From assembly GCA_023439505.1 (NCBI GenBank), contig JAEXNR010000036.1, forward strand, positions 1-51,122: 51,122 nucleotides of DNA. The letters run 5' to 3'. The notes under the pieces are model-generated. The model saw only the letters and a program-made list of their open reading frames with translations, had not been told where the DNA came from and did no database searches. A program made the position numbers and the translations under genes. Each line of letters begins with the position of its first letter. Positions within the stretch are counted from its first letter, which is position 1. The DNA is from Bacillota bacterium. Its GTDB lineage: Bacteria; Bacillota; Clostridia; Lachnospirales; Lachnospiraceae. This document shows, one piece after another, positions 1 to 8,250 of this stretch.

Positions 1-50
1 ATTACTTTGTCCTCTACTGTAAGATTTATTGATTTAACATAATTCGGCAT
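1..50 (-). CDS. 5' end of an unknown gene, cut by the window edge
   Basis: The complementary strand shows an AAGGAG ribosome binding site (about 61-67), then an ATG at 50-48 opening a reading frame MPNYVKSINLTVEDKV that runs off the window. Only 16 residues are visible and no family can be named. The good ribosome binding site is the main reason to call it a gene. Confidence 0.5.
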   Translation of the reverse strand, partial: MPNYVKSINLTVEDKV

Positions 51-172
51 GGTTTGATCTCCTTAAGGTATTGAGATTATTATACCACATACCGAACCAT
101 TAAGCTAATTAAAACGAGTTATACTAGTCCTTTCGGTGTTGTTATTTCAGTTGGAATCCAAATAAATATTAA

Positions 173-212
173 AGGCATTTCCAATAGCCTATGCCAGCTT
201 TTTGGAATGCCT
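173..212 (-). terminator. Likely rho-independent terminator of the membrane protein gene
   Basis: AGGCATTTCCAA at 173-184 pairs with TTGGAATGCCT at 202-212 with one bulged base. On the minus strand the stem is followed by a T-rich stretch. It lies about 90 bp past the stop codon of the membrane protein gene at 299. Confidence 0.5.
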
Positions 213-298
213 ATATAGTTTTAGTTGCATGTATAATGCGTGACTTAATTTTTATAATGGCTATGTTTAAGAATATTATAAATTAAATTATTTTCTCA

Positions 299-1171
299 TT
301 ATGCTATTTCTTTAAAATCATTTAATCTAATAATATATTTGTCTATTACTATTGAAACAAGAAACAACACCACAACATCCATTCCACTTCGTAATATCAT
401 TTGAAGCATAGCTCCTTTCATTATTAGACCGATAAAGCTATTGAAAATCATCCAATTCACCCCAATAGTTGCTATAAATCTTAATGGTATACTGTATTGC
501 TTTTTTTGAAATGCTAACAGCGGATATAAAATCACATATATATAACCCATTAGTATTCCAAACAAACCTGTCCATATATAGCACGGAACTGGATATACAT
601 GGCTGTCACTGCTTATAAAACCACTTACATAACCAATTGTTCTCTCCACAAAAATAGCAATAGCAATAATAGCAATAGCCTTTATGCATTTCGTTATTTG
701 CAATTTATGAATTGGTTTACTTTTCTCACTATCACTTAATGTAAAATAAACGATAGCCAAGCATAACAATATTGCAGGTATCCCATCTCCTATCCCCGTT
801 ATAAGTTGATACTTTACAAATCCGAGTCCCCAAGTTGAAAAAGAAGAACCTTTAATCACTACCTCTTGCATTCCAATTAAATATATCATTGCAAAGGCTA
901 TTCCAAATCGAATGCCAGTTATAGATTTAGGTACATTTGCTCTCGCTCCAATGTATCTTACTGCTAATGTGCACTGTGTAAATAGCAGTATGAAATAAAA
1001 AATTGCTACAGCAGGAAAACCAACCCATTTAACAAAGATGCTATCAAATTGTGCAACATCCACAGATGCAGGCAGAAGCGCATGAACTAAAATCGCAAAA
1101 ATTGCCGAAAATAGAATGAAAACAGTATTCATTATAATTAGCCGTTTTACACTTATACATTTTGTTCCCAT
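299..1171 (-). CDS. Hypothetical integral membrane protein
   Basis: A 290-residue, very hydrophobic protein with about seven or eight candidate membrane segments. The first is near residues 12-33 and the last near 260-280. No catalytic or transport motif was recognised and no family can be named. The start is supported by GGGAGG five bases before the ATG. It lies 91 bp downstream of the TetR-type regulator gene on the same strand, so the two may be co-transcribed, and the regulator may control this protein. By analogy such pairs often concern export or membrane stress, but nothing in this sequence shows that. Confidence 0.75.
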   Translation of the reverse strand: MGTKCISVKRLIIMNTVFILFSAIFAILVHALLPASVDVAQFDSIFVKWVGFPAVAIFYFILLFTQCTLAVRYIGARANVPKSITGIRFGIAFAMIYLIGMQEVVIKGSSFSTWGLGFVKYQLITGIGDGIPAILLCLAIVYFTLSDSEKSKPIHKLQITKCIKAIAIIAIAIFVERTIGYVSGFISSDSHVYPVPCYIWTGLFGILMGYIYVILYPLLAFQKKQYSIPLRFIATIGVNWMIFNSFIGLIMKGAMLQMILRSGMDVVVLFLVSIVIDKYIIRLNDFKEIA

Positions 1172-1262
1172 ACAGGCCTCCCAAATACAATAAATATCGA
1201 TACTTCTATCCTTACAGACTTGATCCGTTTAACATACACTTGCTGCATATACAATAAGTGAC

Positions 1263-1850
1263 TTACTCATTTGAAAGAACCCCTTTTAAAATAATATCAA
1301 ATTGAACCCGGAACATTTCTTTAGCCTCAACTATGGTTAGATCTGTATGTCTTGAAATCATAAGGTTAAAACCCAGAAAGGAACTCCAGATTGAAAATGC
1401 GGCTTTTTTACAATCCATTTTCCTGATTTGCCCTGCGTCCATTGCATTTTTCAGATTTTCCCCCAGATGACTTATCCATCCCGGTTGTCCGGGATTCTTC
1501 CTGCTGTACTTATGAAGAACAATGAGGTTATATTTTTCCGGTTCCTCAAAAGCCAGTTTCATGATCATATGGAATACCATTTCCATTTCAGACAGGATAT
1601 CTTGATTAACTTTCAGCAATTCTGTGATTTTACTTTGAAGCCATTCTGTCTCTTTCTGTTCAATTGCATCAATAATCTCCTGCTTGTCTTTGAAATGGTG
1701 ATAGATAACACCTGTAGAGTATTTCATCTCATTAATGATTTTTCTAATGGACACCTCTTCAAAGCCTTCCCTAATCCCAATCTCCAGTGCTGTATCCAGA
1801 ATCGCCTGACGCACCAACTCACTGCGCATTTTCTGTTCTTCCCTTGCCAT
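1263..1850 (-). CDS. TetR/AcrR-family transcriptional regulator
   Basis: About 195 residues with a typical TetR N-terminal helix-turn-helix: residues about 8-55 contain ILDTALEIGIREGFEEVSIRKI followed by the recognition region STGVIYHHFKDKQEI. The C-terminal ligand and dimer domain is variable and gives no hint of the inducer. A Met lies six codons further upstream (1868), but GGAGG sits eight bases before the ATG at 1850, so 1850 is preferred. Inverted repeats just upstream (1869-1905) suggest autoregulation. The membrane protein at 299 is the obvious candidate target. Confidence 0.88.
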   Translation of the reverse strand: MAREEQKMRSELVRQAILDTALEIGIREGFEEVSIRKIINEMKYSTGVIYHHFKDKQEIIDAIEQKETEWLQSKITELLKVNQDILSEMEMVFHMIMKLAFEEPEKYNLIVLHKYSRKNPGQPGWISHLGENLKNAMDAGQIRKMDCKKAAFSIWSSFLGFNLMISRHTDLTIVEAKEMFRVQFDIILKGVLSNE

Positions 1851-1868
1851 ATAATGTGCCTCCAGCAT

Positions 1869-1905
1869 TTAATAACATCGATATTTTTAATAACACTGTT
1901 ATTAA
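1869..1905. promoter_or_regulatory. Probable TetR operator
   Basis: A perfect 9-1-9 palindrome, TTAATAACA-C-TGTTATTAA, occupies 1887-1905. A further half-site TTAATAACA lies at 1869-1877, exactly 18 bp away. Both sit just upstream of the regulator's start codon. Size and position fit a TetR-family autoregulatory operator; binding is inferred. Confidence 0.6.
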
Positions 1906-1987
1906 ATGATAATGCTTTATGAGATGATTGTCAAGAAGCATCCTCATTCAATTCAATTTCTTTTGCTATTTATATTAATACAGGAAT

Positions 1988-2215
1988 CGAGTAGGAGGCG
2001 GTGACTAACCGCCGTCCTCTCACAGCACCGTGCGTACCGTTCGGTACACGGCGCTTTCAATAGTTGACGTGCACTAACTGATATGCATTGGCTAAGTCAT
2101 AAAAGCCACTGCGTATCAGTTTTTCTTTTGTTAAAGCTATATTGACCGCCACTGTATGTGTCACGAACCAGTAACCTCTCCGGCTATTCGCCGTTTTAAA
2201 TGCCAAATCAGGGGA
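1988..2215 (-). mobile_element. 3' fragment of a group II intron with the C-terminal end of its reverse transcriptase
   Basis: On the minus strand a reading frame ends FKTANSRRGYW...YDLANAYQLVHVNY (stop at 2057), which matches the usual C-terminus of LtrA-type intron reverse transcriptase/maturases. It is followed by a domain V-like hairpin with a GAAC loop (about 2022-2054), the phrase CTGTGAGAGG, and a domain VI-like hairpin ending CCTACTCGAT near 1988. This order is typical of bacterial group II introns. Everything 5' of the last 50 or so residues is missing: similarity stops near 2210-2215 and the opposite strand then codes for a phage holin fragment. The element is therefore a dead remnant. 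Confidence 0.8.
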
Positions 2216-2768
2216 TGCGGACAAAAAGCTGTCCAGCGAGGTCGGCTTTAAGGGCATATGTAAAAAGGTGCTGATTTTCGTCATGTCGGCGTCGGGCATA
2301 TCATTGACATCTATCTCATCGGCAACGGCGAGGTGATACGCACGGCAGTGATTTTCTTCTACTGCTCCAACGAGGGCGTGTCGATGCTGGAAAACGCCGG
2401 TCATCTTGGGCCTGCCCATTCCGCAGCAGCTTAAAGATATTCTGGAGCAGCTACACGACCGCAGTGAAAAGGAGGACAAAGCCTACCTCTGTAAACAGTA
2501 TGGGCTGACTGAAAAAGACGTCATCTGCCATTCCGAGGGTTACAAGCTGGGGATTGCTTCGAACCACGGTGACGTCATGCACTGGTTTCCCCGGTTTGGC
2601 AAGAGTATGGATACCTTCCGCGCCGAGGCCACCAAGGCCACAATGCTGAAGGGCTTTGACGGGGACCTGTTTACCCGCTTTGTGGAGCGGATTCATGTGT
2701 ATTCCCGAACAGAAATCGGGTTTGAACTCAAGTGTGGCATTATTTTAAAAGAAAGGCTGGTGATTTGA
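2216..2768 (+). pseudogene. Collapsed phage lysis cassette: holin, amidase and recombinase C-termini fused
   Basis: Three different protein ends follow one another. From about 2220 the frame reads DKKLSSEVGFKGICKKVLIF, then shifts near 2283 to HIIDIYLIGNGEVIRTAVIF and shifts again near 2405 to GLPIPQQLKDILEQLHDRSEKEDK. This is the C-terminal half of a phage holin of the Phage_holin_4_1 type. Without a break it continues as AYLCKQYGLTEKDVICHSEG...HWFPRFGKSMDTFR (about 2480-2625), the C-terminus of an N-acetylmuramoyl-L-alanine amidase endolysin. It ends as LKGFDGDLFTRFVERIHVY...KERLVI, the C-terminus of a large serine recombinase. Holin, amidase and recombinases are neighbours in many clostridial prophages, so two internal deletions explain the fusion. 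Assignments are from recalled family sequence patterns. Confidence 0.75.
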
Positions 2769-3197
2769 ATGGAGCACATACCCTACGGTTACAGGATTGA
2801 AAACGGGCAGGCTGTGATGGATGAAAAAGCTGCCGAGCAGGTAAGGACGCTGTTCTGCTCCTATCTTGCCGGTGATGCGTTGGCAACCGCCGCTCAGAAA
2901 GCTGGCATCAAAGCCCTTCACTCTGGAATCGCAAGAATACTTCAGAATGCCCGCTACCTCGGTGATGCGTATTACCCGGCGATTATCGACCCAGACACCT
3001 TTGCGGCCACTGAAGCCGAACGTGTCCGACGGGCTGAGAAGCTCGGTCGTGTCTGGGAACCGAAAGAAGAAAAAAAGGTCGTTTTTCCCACCGCCCTTCG
3101 CCTGTGCGAAGGGACGGAGCAGTTCGACGACCCGTTTATGCAGGCGGAATACGCCTACAGTTTAATAGGAACGGAGGTGGTTGCGGATGGAACCTAA
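2769..3197 (+). CDS. Recombinase-like protein lacking the resolvase domain
   Basis: A 142-residue protein beginning MEHIPYGYRIENGQAVMDEKAAEQVRTLF. It resembles the Recombinase (PF07508) region of large serine recombinases but has no N-terminal catalytic resolvase domain. Such stand-alone proteins occur between two full-length serine recombinases in clostridial mobile elements, as here. The start follows the preceding stop directly. The stop overlaps the ATG of the next recombinase (3187), whose GGAGG lies inside this gene. The frame is intact, but its partners are broken, so a function today is doubtful. Confidence 0.65.
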   Translation: MEHIPYGYRIENGQAVMDEKAAEQVRTLFCSYLAGDALATAAQKAGIKALHSGIARILQNARYLGDAYYPAIIDPDTFAATEAERVRRAEKLGRVWEPKEEKKVVFPTALRLCEGTEQFDDPFMQAEYAYSLIGTEVVADGT

Positions 3198-4756
3198 GAT
3201 GAGTATCACTGTGCTTCCGGCGAGAAAAAATGCCGGTTCAGCTAACAAAGATGAGGAGAACCCAAAATTGCGGGTGCGGCCTACTGCCGTGTGTCCACAG
3301 ACAGCGACGAACAAGCCACCAGCTACGACGCTCAGATTGAACATTACACCAATTATATCAACGGTCATCCCGACTGGAAACTGGCGGGGATTTTCGCGGA
3401 CGACGGCATTTCCGGTACCAACACCAAAAAGCGCGATGAATTCAACCGCATGATTGACGAGTGCATGGCGGGCGGCATCGACATGATTATCACGAAATCC
3501 ATCAGCCGGTTTGCCCGTAACACGCTGGACTGCCTGAAATACATCCGCCAACTGAAGGAAAAGAGCATTCCCGTTTACTTTGAAAAGGAAAATATCAACA
3601 CCATGGATTCCAAGGGGGAGGTCATGCTTACAATAATGGCATCCCTCGCCCAACAAGAAAGCCAGTCATTAAGCCAAAACGTCAAGCTGGGATTGCAATA
3701 CCGCTACCAACAGGGGGAAATACAGGTCAATTGCAATTGGTTCCTTGGCTATACTAAGGATGAAAGCAAAAAATTGATCATTGTTCCGGAAGAAGCTGAG
3801 GTTGTAAAGCGCATCTACCGGGAATACCTTGAAGGCGCCAGTATGCTGAAAATCGCCCGCGGGCTGGAGGCGGACGGCATTCTGAACGGCGCGGGTCGGG
3901 AAAAGTGGCATACCAGCAACATCAGCACAATTCTGCGGAATGAAAAATACATCGGCGATGCCCTTCTGCAGAAAACCTACACCGTAGACTTCCTCACAAA
4001 ACAGCAGATCAAGAACAACGGCATTGTGCCGCAGTATTACGTGGAAAACAGCCATGAAGCCATTATCCCGCGCGAGATTTTCATGCAGGTGCAGGAGGAA
4101 TTGGTGCGCCGTCGTATCGTCCACACCAGCCCCAATGGGAAGAACCGAGTCTTTTGCAGCAGTCACTGCCTGTCAAACGTTGTTTTCTGCGGCTGCTGCG
4201 GGGAGTTTTACCGCAGGATTCACTGGTACAACCGTGGTAAGAAGTCCATCGTCTGGCGGTGCATCAGCCGGCTAGAAAATACCGGGTTATTCTGCGATGC
4301 CCGCACCGTGCCGGAAAGTCAGATTGAACAGGTGCTGGTCACCGCCATTAATCAGGTATGGTGTGATAAGGATACCTTCCTTGCCACCCTGCAAAAGAAC
4401 ATCAAAGCAGTCCTGGAATCTGAAAAAGGTCAGCCGCTTACTGACGTCGACAAGCGGTTGGCCGAATTACAGGAGGAGCTTTTAAAGCGAACCAGTGCCC
4501 GAACTGATTATGAGGACGTCGCCGAGGAGATTTACCGCCTGCGCGAGGATAAACAGAAGCTTCAGCTGGAAAGCGCCGGGCGGGACGAACAGAAAAAGCG
4601 CATCTCGGACATGGACACTTTCCTGCGGGAGCAGCCCACCGCCTAACGGAATATGACGAGCCACTTGTACGGCGTCTGATTGAAAAGGTCACCGTCTACG
4701 AGGATAAATTCACCGTGGAGTTCAAATCAGGTGTAACGATCGATGTGGATGAATAA
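3187..4756 (+). pseudogene. Large serine recombinase broken by two single-base deletions
   Basis: The gene starts at 3187 behind GGAGG and reads MEPKMSITVLPARK...PKLRV. One base is missing near 3276, just before the catalytic motif: the other frame continues YCRVSTD, with the nucleophile Ser, then GIFADDGISGTNTKKRDEF and ITKSISRFARN. The resolvase domain, recombinase domain, zinc ribbon (CGCC...) and coiled coil follow to QPTA at 4646. A second missing base near 4644 creates a stop; the old frame continues TEYDEPLVRRLIEKVTVYED to a stop at 4754-4756. Restoring one base at each site would give a normal protein of about 520 residues. Two lesions make sequencing error unlikely. It was probably the integrase of the prophage or element whose remnants lie upstream. 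Confidence 0.85.
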
Positions 4757-4764
4757 GGACTAAA

Positions 4765-4836
4765 ATGAACGAGGCAACTCAATCATCCTCTATGATCAAA
4801 AAAATGAAACCACATATTTGGTTCATTGGCGAATAA
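4765..4836 (+). CDS. Possible 23-residue ORF
   Basis: A short frame starting MNEATQSSSMIKKMK follows the recombinase remnant and ends inside the left arm of the inverted repeat at 4833. A weak AAGGA precedes it. No family was recognised. It may be the tail of the old mobile element or chance. Confidence 0.2.
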   Translation: MNEATQSSSMIKKMKPHIWFIGE

Positions 4837-4872
4837 CTTGACATACTATTGTCAAGTTATTTGTTTTATAAT
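4833..4872 (+). promoter_or_regulatory. Inverted-repeat operator and -10 box of the WYL regulator gene
   Basis: ATAACTTGACA (4833-4843) and TGTCAAGTTAT (4850-4860) form a perfect 11-6-11 inverted repeat. A TATAAT -10 box lies six bases downstream at 4867-4872. The TTGACA inside the left arm is 23 bp from the -10, too far for a normal -35, so the repeat seems to take over the -35 region. The same layout recurs at 5795-5834. Confidence 0.7.
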
Positions 4873-4889
4873 GAAATCGGGGTGATGAT

Positions 4890-5798
4890 ATGCAAATTAA
4901 CAGGCTGTTCGAAACAATCTATATTTTGCTTCATAAAAAAACCGCAACCGCAAAAGAACTGGCGGAGCGTTTTGAAGTATCCGAAAGAACCATTTATCGA
5001 GACATCGAGACACTGTCTTCGGCAGGGATACCTATCTATGCAAGCCAGGGCAAGGGCGGCGGCATCTCTCTGCTGGACGATTATGTGCTCGATAAATCCA
5101 TCCTTTCGGAAAGAGAACAAAACGAAATCCTATATGCACTGCAAAGCCTGTCGGTCACAAAAGCCCCCCAGATGGATCAAGTGCTTGCCAAATTAAGCAG
5201 TCTGTTCAACAAAAACAACACAAGTTGGATTGAGGTGGATTTTAGTCCCTGGGGCAGTGACGAAAAAGGGATAAATCAATTTACTGTTTTGAAAGATGCC
5301 ATCTTAAGCCGCCGGATTATAGAATTTGATTATTTTAATTCATCGGGTGAAAAAAGCACCAGGAGAGTGGAACCGGTGAAACTCATTTTTAAAGTAAACG
5401 CCTGGTATCTGCAAGCATTTTGTTTAACGAAAAACACCAATCGGACTTTTAAAATTTCGAGGATGTCTGATTTGCAGATGACGCCGCAGACATTCGTGGA
5501 AAGAAATTCGGATAAATTACCGGAAAGCGGGCAGATGACGCAGCACCAGGACTGGACCCCTTTATGTCTGAAAATTTCCGCCCAAGGCGCGTACCGTGTA
5601 TATGATGAATTTGATGAAAAGGATATTTTTAAAAATCAGGATGGTTCCTTCACCGTCACCGCCTCTTTGCCGGATAGCAAATGGCTGATCCGCTATCTCC
5701 TCTCGTTTGGCGCCGATGTGGAAGTGCTGGCTCCCGCAAAGATACGCGACGCGTTCCGGGACGAATTAAATAACATCATGGGCAAATATAAATCATAA
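4890..5798 (+). CDS. YafY-type transcriptional regulator with HTH_11 and WYL domains
   Basis: A 302-residue cytoplasmic DNA-binding protein. Residues 1-60 form a DeoR/HTH_11 winged helix (RLFETIYILLHKKTATAKELAERFEVSERTIYRDIETL). Residues about 135-205 form a WYL domain (LSRRIIEFDYFNSSGEK...VNAWYLQAFC). The rest is the WCX-type C-terminal extension with the closing ...FRDELNNIMGKY. Length is normal for the family. The ATG follows GGGGTG closely. Identical inverted repeats lie upstream of this gene and over its stop codon, before the SDR operon, so it probably regulates itself and those three genes. The WYL ligand is unknown. Confidence 0.92.
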   Translation: MQINRLFETIYILLHKKTATAKELAERFEVSERTIYRDIETLSSAGIPIYASQGKGGGISLLDDYVLDKSILSEREQNEILYALQSLSVTKAPQMDQVLAKLSSLFNKNNTSWIEVDFSPWGSDEKGINQFTVLKDAILSRRIIEFDYFNSSGEKSTRRVEPVKLIFKVNAWYLQAFCLTKNTNRTFKISRMSDLQMTPQTFVERNSDKLPESGQMTQHQDWTPLCLKISAQGAYRVYDEFDEKDIFKNQDGSFTVTASLPDSKWLIRYLLSFGADVEVLAPAKIRDAFRDELNNIMGKYKS

Positions 5799-5834
5799 CT
5801 TGACGCGATGTTGTCAGGTTATGGTTGGTATGAT
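5795..5834 (+). promoter_or_regulatory. Second copy of the WYL-regulator operator, before the SDR operon
   Basis: ATAACTTGACG (5795-5805) and TGTCAGGTTAT (5812-5822) repeat the 11-6-11 layout found at 4833-4860, with two differences. TATGAT lies six bases after it (5829-5834), the same distance as the TATAAT at the first site. The left arm overlaps the stop codon of the regulator gene. Confidence 0.68.
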
Positions 5835-5877
5835 TGGAACATGCAAACAAGCTAATACAAAAAAGGAGGCTTTCTTC

Positions 5878-6681
5878 ATGGAGAATTCAAACCATATCAT
5901 AATTGATCCCAAGGAGCTGGATGGCAAGCGTGTGCTTGTTACCGGCGGCACCGGGGGCGGGATGGGCGAGGCGACGGTCAAACGACTTGCTCGTGCCGGA
6001 GCAACAGTCATCACGACAGCACGGCACACGCCGGACGAATTAAAAGATTCGGATTTATTTATCCAAGCCGATATCAGCACGCCTGAGGGCACTGCAACGG
6101 TTGTGGAGTATCTGCTGAAACGCTTTGGCGGCGTAGATATCCTCGTCAACAACGTGGGAGGCTCTTCTACACCAACAGGCGGCGTACTGAAACAAACCGA
6201 CGCGGACTGGCAGCGAACATTTGAGACCAATTTATTCGCCGCTGTCCGATTGGACAGAGGTTTGTTGCCCTCAATGCTTGAGCAGGGTGGTGGCGTGATT
6301 GTTCACGTTACCTCAATTCAACGCCGATTCCCGGGAGAAAACACCATGGCATATTCAGCGGCTAAGGCCGCGCTCACAAATTACAGTAAAGCTCTGGCGA
6401 CGGAGCTCGCACCCAAGGGTATCCGCGTGAACAGCGTTGCTCCCGGTTTCACGGAAACAAAGGCCGCTGAGAGACTTATCGAGCGGATGGCACAGGAACG
6501 GGGATGCGACTATAGTGATGCCCAGCAGTCTTTGATGGACTCTTTAGGAGGTATTCCCATAGGGCGTACTGCGCGGCCGGAGGAAGTGGCTGAACTTGTC
6601 GCTTTTTTGGTATCCGACCGCGCTTCCTACATTGTAGGAGCGGAGCATACAATCGACGGCGGAATCGTCCGCACAATATAA
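5878..6681 (+). CDS. SDR-family NAD(P)-dependent oxidoreductase
   Basis: A 267-residue classical short-chain dehydrogenase/reductase. It shows the nucleotide-binding glycine motif TGGTGGGMGEA (residues about 23-33), NNVGG, a catalytic Ser in HVTS, the YSAAK Tyr-Lys pair, and the end motif DRASYIVGAEHTIDGG. The start at 5878 is chosen because AAGGAGG lies nine bases upstream. A longer frame from 5800 runs through the operator and is unlikely. It is the first gene of a three-gene operon with an NTF2-like protein and a ferredoxin-nitroreductase. The substrate cannot be told; the neighbours suggest reductive conversion of a small organic compound. Confidence 0.92.
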   Translation: MENSNHIIIDPKELDGKRVLVTGGTGGGMGEATVKRLARAGATVITTARHTPDELKDSDLFIQADISTPEGTATVVEYLLKRFGGVDILVNNVGGSSTPTGGVLKQTDADWQRTFETNLFAAVRLDRGLLPSMLEQGGGVIVHVTSIQRRFPGENTMAYSAAKAALTNYSKALATELAPKGIRVNSVAPGFTETKAAERLIERMAQERGCDYSDAQQSLMDSLGGIPIGRTARPEEVAELVAFLVSDRASYIVGAEHTIDGGIVRTI

Positions 6682-6696
6682 AGGAGAATAAAAATT

Positions 6697-7395
6697 ATGG
6701 CAAACAATCAATTCCAATTACCAAAATCGGTCGAGACACATTTTCAGGCGACAAATACGAATGACCCCATGGCCTTCCTTTCAACCTTTTCTGAGGACGC
6801 CGTCGTCATAGACGCCGGTAAAGAATATCGCGGGAAAGTAGCCATCAAAGCATGGAGCGACCGCGACTATTTTGGCGACCATCTAAGGCTGGAAGTCACA
6901 AACGCCGTTCAGGACACTCTAGAGATAGTCGTCACTGCAAAATGTGACGGAGATTACGACAAAACCGGCCTGTCAGACCCTCTATATCTTGATTTTCATT
7001 TTACGCTGGATGGGGATAAAATCACACGCCTACGCAATGTTCTTTCTTCCAACAGCAGGGCTGTGCCGCTGCCCCAACCGATTGCTGCCTTTTATCATGC
7101 CTCCGATGTGTATGACAACGCTCTGCTTGCGGGCTGCTTTGCGCCGAATGCCGTTCTGTACGATGAAGGAATGGACTTTAAAGGTCCTGCGGCAATCAGC
7201 AAGCATATATTAACAGCGAACAGAGATGCAAACGTGCATATGGAAATTACCATCTTTTCAGAAAGAGACGGCGAAACCATTGTCACGGCTACGTTGACCG
7301 GCACGTTCGAGGGAAGCCCGCTCCCTCTGGATTTCCATTTTAGCCTTGAGAATGAAAAAATCAAAGCCTTGAATATCGTATTGGCTGGAGAGTGA
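6697..7395 (+). CDS. Tandem-duplicated SnoaL/NTF2-like protein
   Basis: A 232-residue protein made of two similar NTF2-like folds. The first half ends YLDFHFTLDGDKITRLRNVLSS and the second PLDFHFSLENEKIKALNIVLAG, an evident internal duplication. Each half also has the FxEDAVVIDAG / FAPNAVLYDEG signature of SnoaL-like proteins. Such domains act as small-molecule isomerases or hydratases, or as binding pockets. The gene lies 15 bp behind the SDR gene, and its stop nearly touches the next start, so it belongs to the same operon. No signal peptide was seen. The exact reaction is unknown. Confidence 0.85.
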   Translation: MANNQFQLPKSVETHFQATNTNDPMAFLSTFSEDAVVIDAGKEYRGKVAIKAWSDRDYFGDHLRLEVTNAVQDTLEIVVTAKCDGDYDKTGLSDPLYLDFHFTLDGDKITRLRNVLSSNSRAVPLPQPIAAFYHASDVYDNALLAGCFAPNAVLYDEGMDFKGPAAISKHILTANRDANVHMEITIFSERDGETIVTATLTGTFEGSPLPLDFHFSLENEKIKALNIVLAGE

Positions 7396-7397
7396 CC

Positions 7398-8228
7398 ATG
7401 GAAGCAGAGAATATGATTCAGGTAAATCAGGATAAATGCACACAATGCGGACTTTGCGTAAAGGTCTGCCGGGGCACGCTTGACATGGGCGAGCACGGCC
7501 CCGAGGTCGTCGATGATTTCTGTATTGCCTGCGGGCATTGCGTAGCGGTTTGCCCAAACGGCGCGTTGGATCACAGGCTGGCTCCACTTGAAAAGCAGGT
7601 CTTGCTCGAAGAAACACCGATACCGGACGCTAATACGGCAGCCCGCTTTCTCCGGTCACGTCGGTCTGTCCGCTCTTTCCAAAAAAAGCGTGTGCCGCGT
7701 GAGACCATCCGCGAGCTTCTTGATATTGCCCGTTTTGCGCCGACAGCATGCAATTCACAGGGAGTCTCCTACCATGTTGTAGATGATCCTGTGACCATAA
7801 AAGCAATCGCAGCTGTGATTGCGGATTGGGCAGAGGAGGATTTGAGACACGGCGCTTTGGGGAAATCCCCATGGTCAAAAAACACAGTCAATACCATACA
7901 TGGTTACCGTGAAAATGGCAGGGACACAATCCTGAGGGATGCGCCCTGTCTGATTATCGCCACGGCACAAAAAGAATGCTTCGCGCTCGGCCGGGACAAC
8001 ACTCATTTTGCGCTTTCCTATGCCCAGCTCTATGCACCGGCGCTCGGACTCGGCACTTGCTGGTCAGGGTTATTCGAATATTGTGCAGCGGCGGGGTATA
8101 AACCTTTGCTGCAGCTTCTCCGGCTTCCCGAAAACAAAAGCGTCACAGGTGCGTTGCTTGTTGGATATCCGATCTATACTTTTAAACGTTTAGTTGACAG
8201 GGAGCCTTTGCAGATTTCATGGCAATAA
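7398..8228 (+). CDS. Ferredoxin-type nitroreductase family protein
   Basis: A 276-residue protein. The N-terminus carries two [4Fe-4S] motifs, CTQCGLCVKVC and CIACGHCVAVCP. A nitroreductase FMN domain follows from about residue 75 (RRSVRSFQKKRVPRETIRELLDIARFAPTACNSQ). The two clusters probably feed electrons from ferredoxin or another donor to the flavin. The ATG at 7398 follows GGAG by seven bases; a GTG two codons earlier is possible. It is the last gene of the SDR operon, and a strong hairpin terminator follows. The family is common in anaerobes and reduces nitro or enone-type compounds; the natural substrate is unknown. Confidence 0.92.
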   Translation: MEAENMIQVNQDKCTQCGLCVKVCRGTLDMGEHGPEVVDDFCIACGHCVAVCPNGALDHRLAPLEKQVLLEETPIPDANTAARFLRSRRSVRSFQKKRVPRETIRELLDIARFAPTACNSQGVSYHVVDDPVTIKAIAAVIADWAEEDLRHGALGKSPWSKNTVNTIHGYRENGRDTILRDAPCLIIATAQKECFALGRDNTHFALSYAQLYAPALGLGTCWSGLFEYCAAAGYKPLLQLLRLPENKSVTGALLVGYPIYTFKRLVDREPLQISWQ

Positions 8229-8250
8229 TATGGAATCATAACATACAATA

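Noticed and set aside
2057..2479. A 140-residue minus-strand protein
   Set aside because: Only the last 50 or so codons are intron reverse transcriptase; the rest is antisense to holin and amidase fragments.
3291..4646. An intact 451-residue serine recombinase
   Set aside because: It would start after the catalytic Ser motif, and homologous sequence continues both upstream and downstream in other frames; it is a broken gene.
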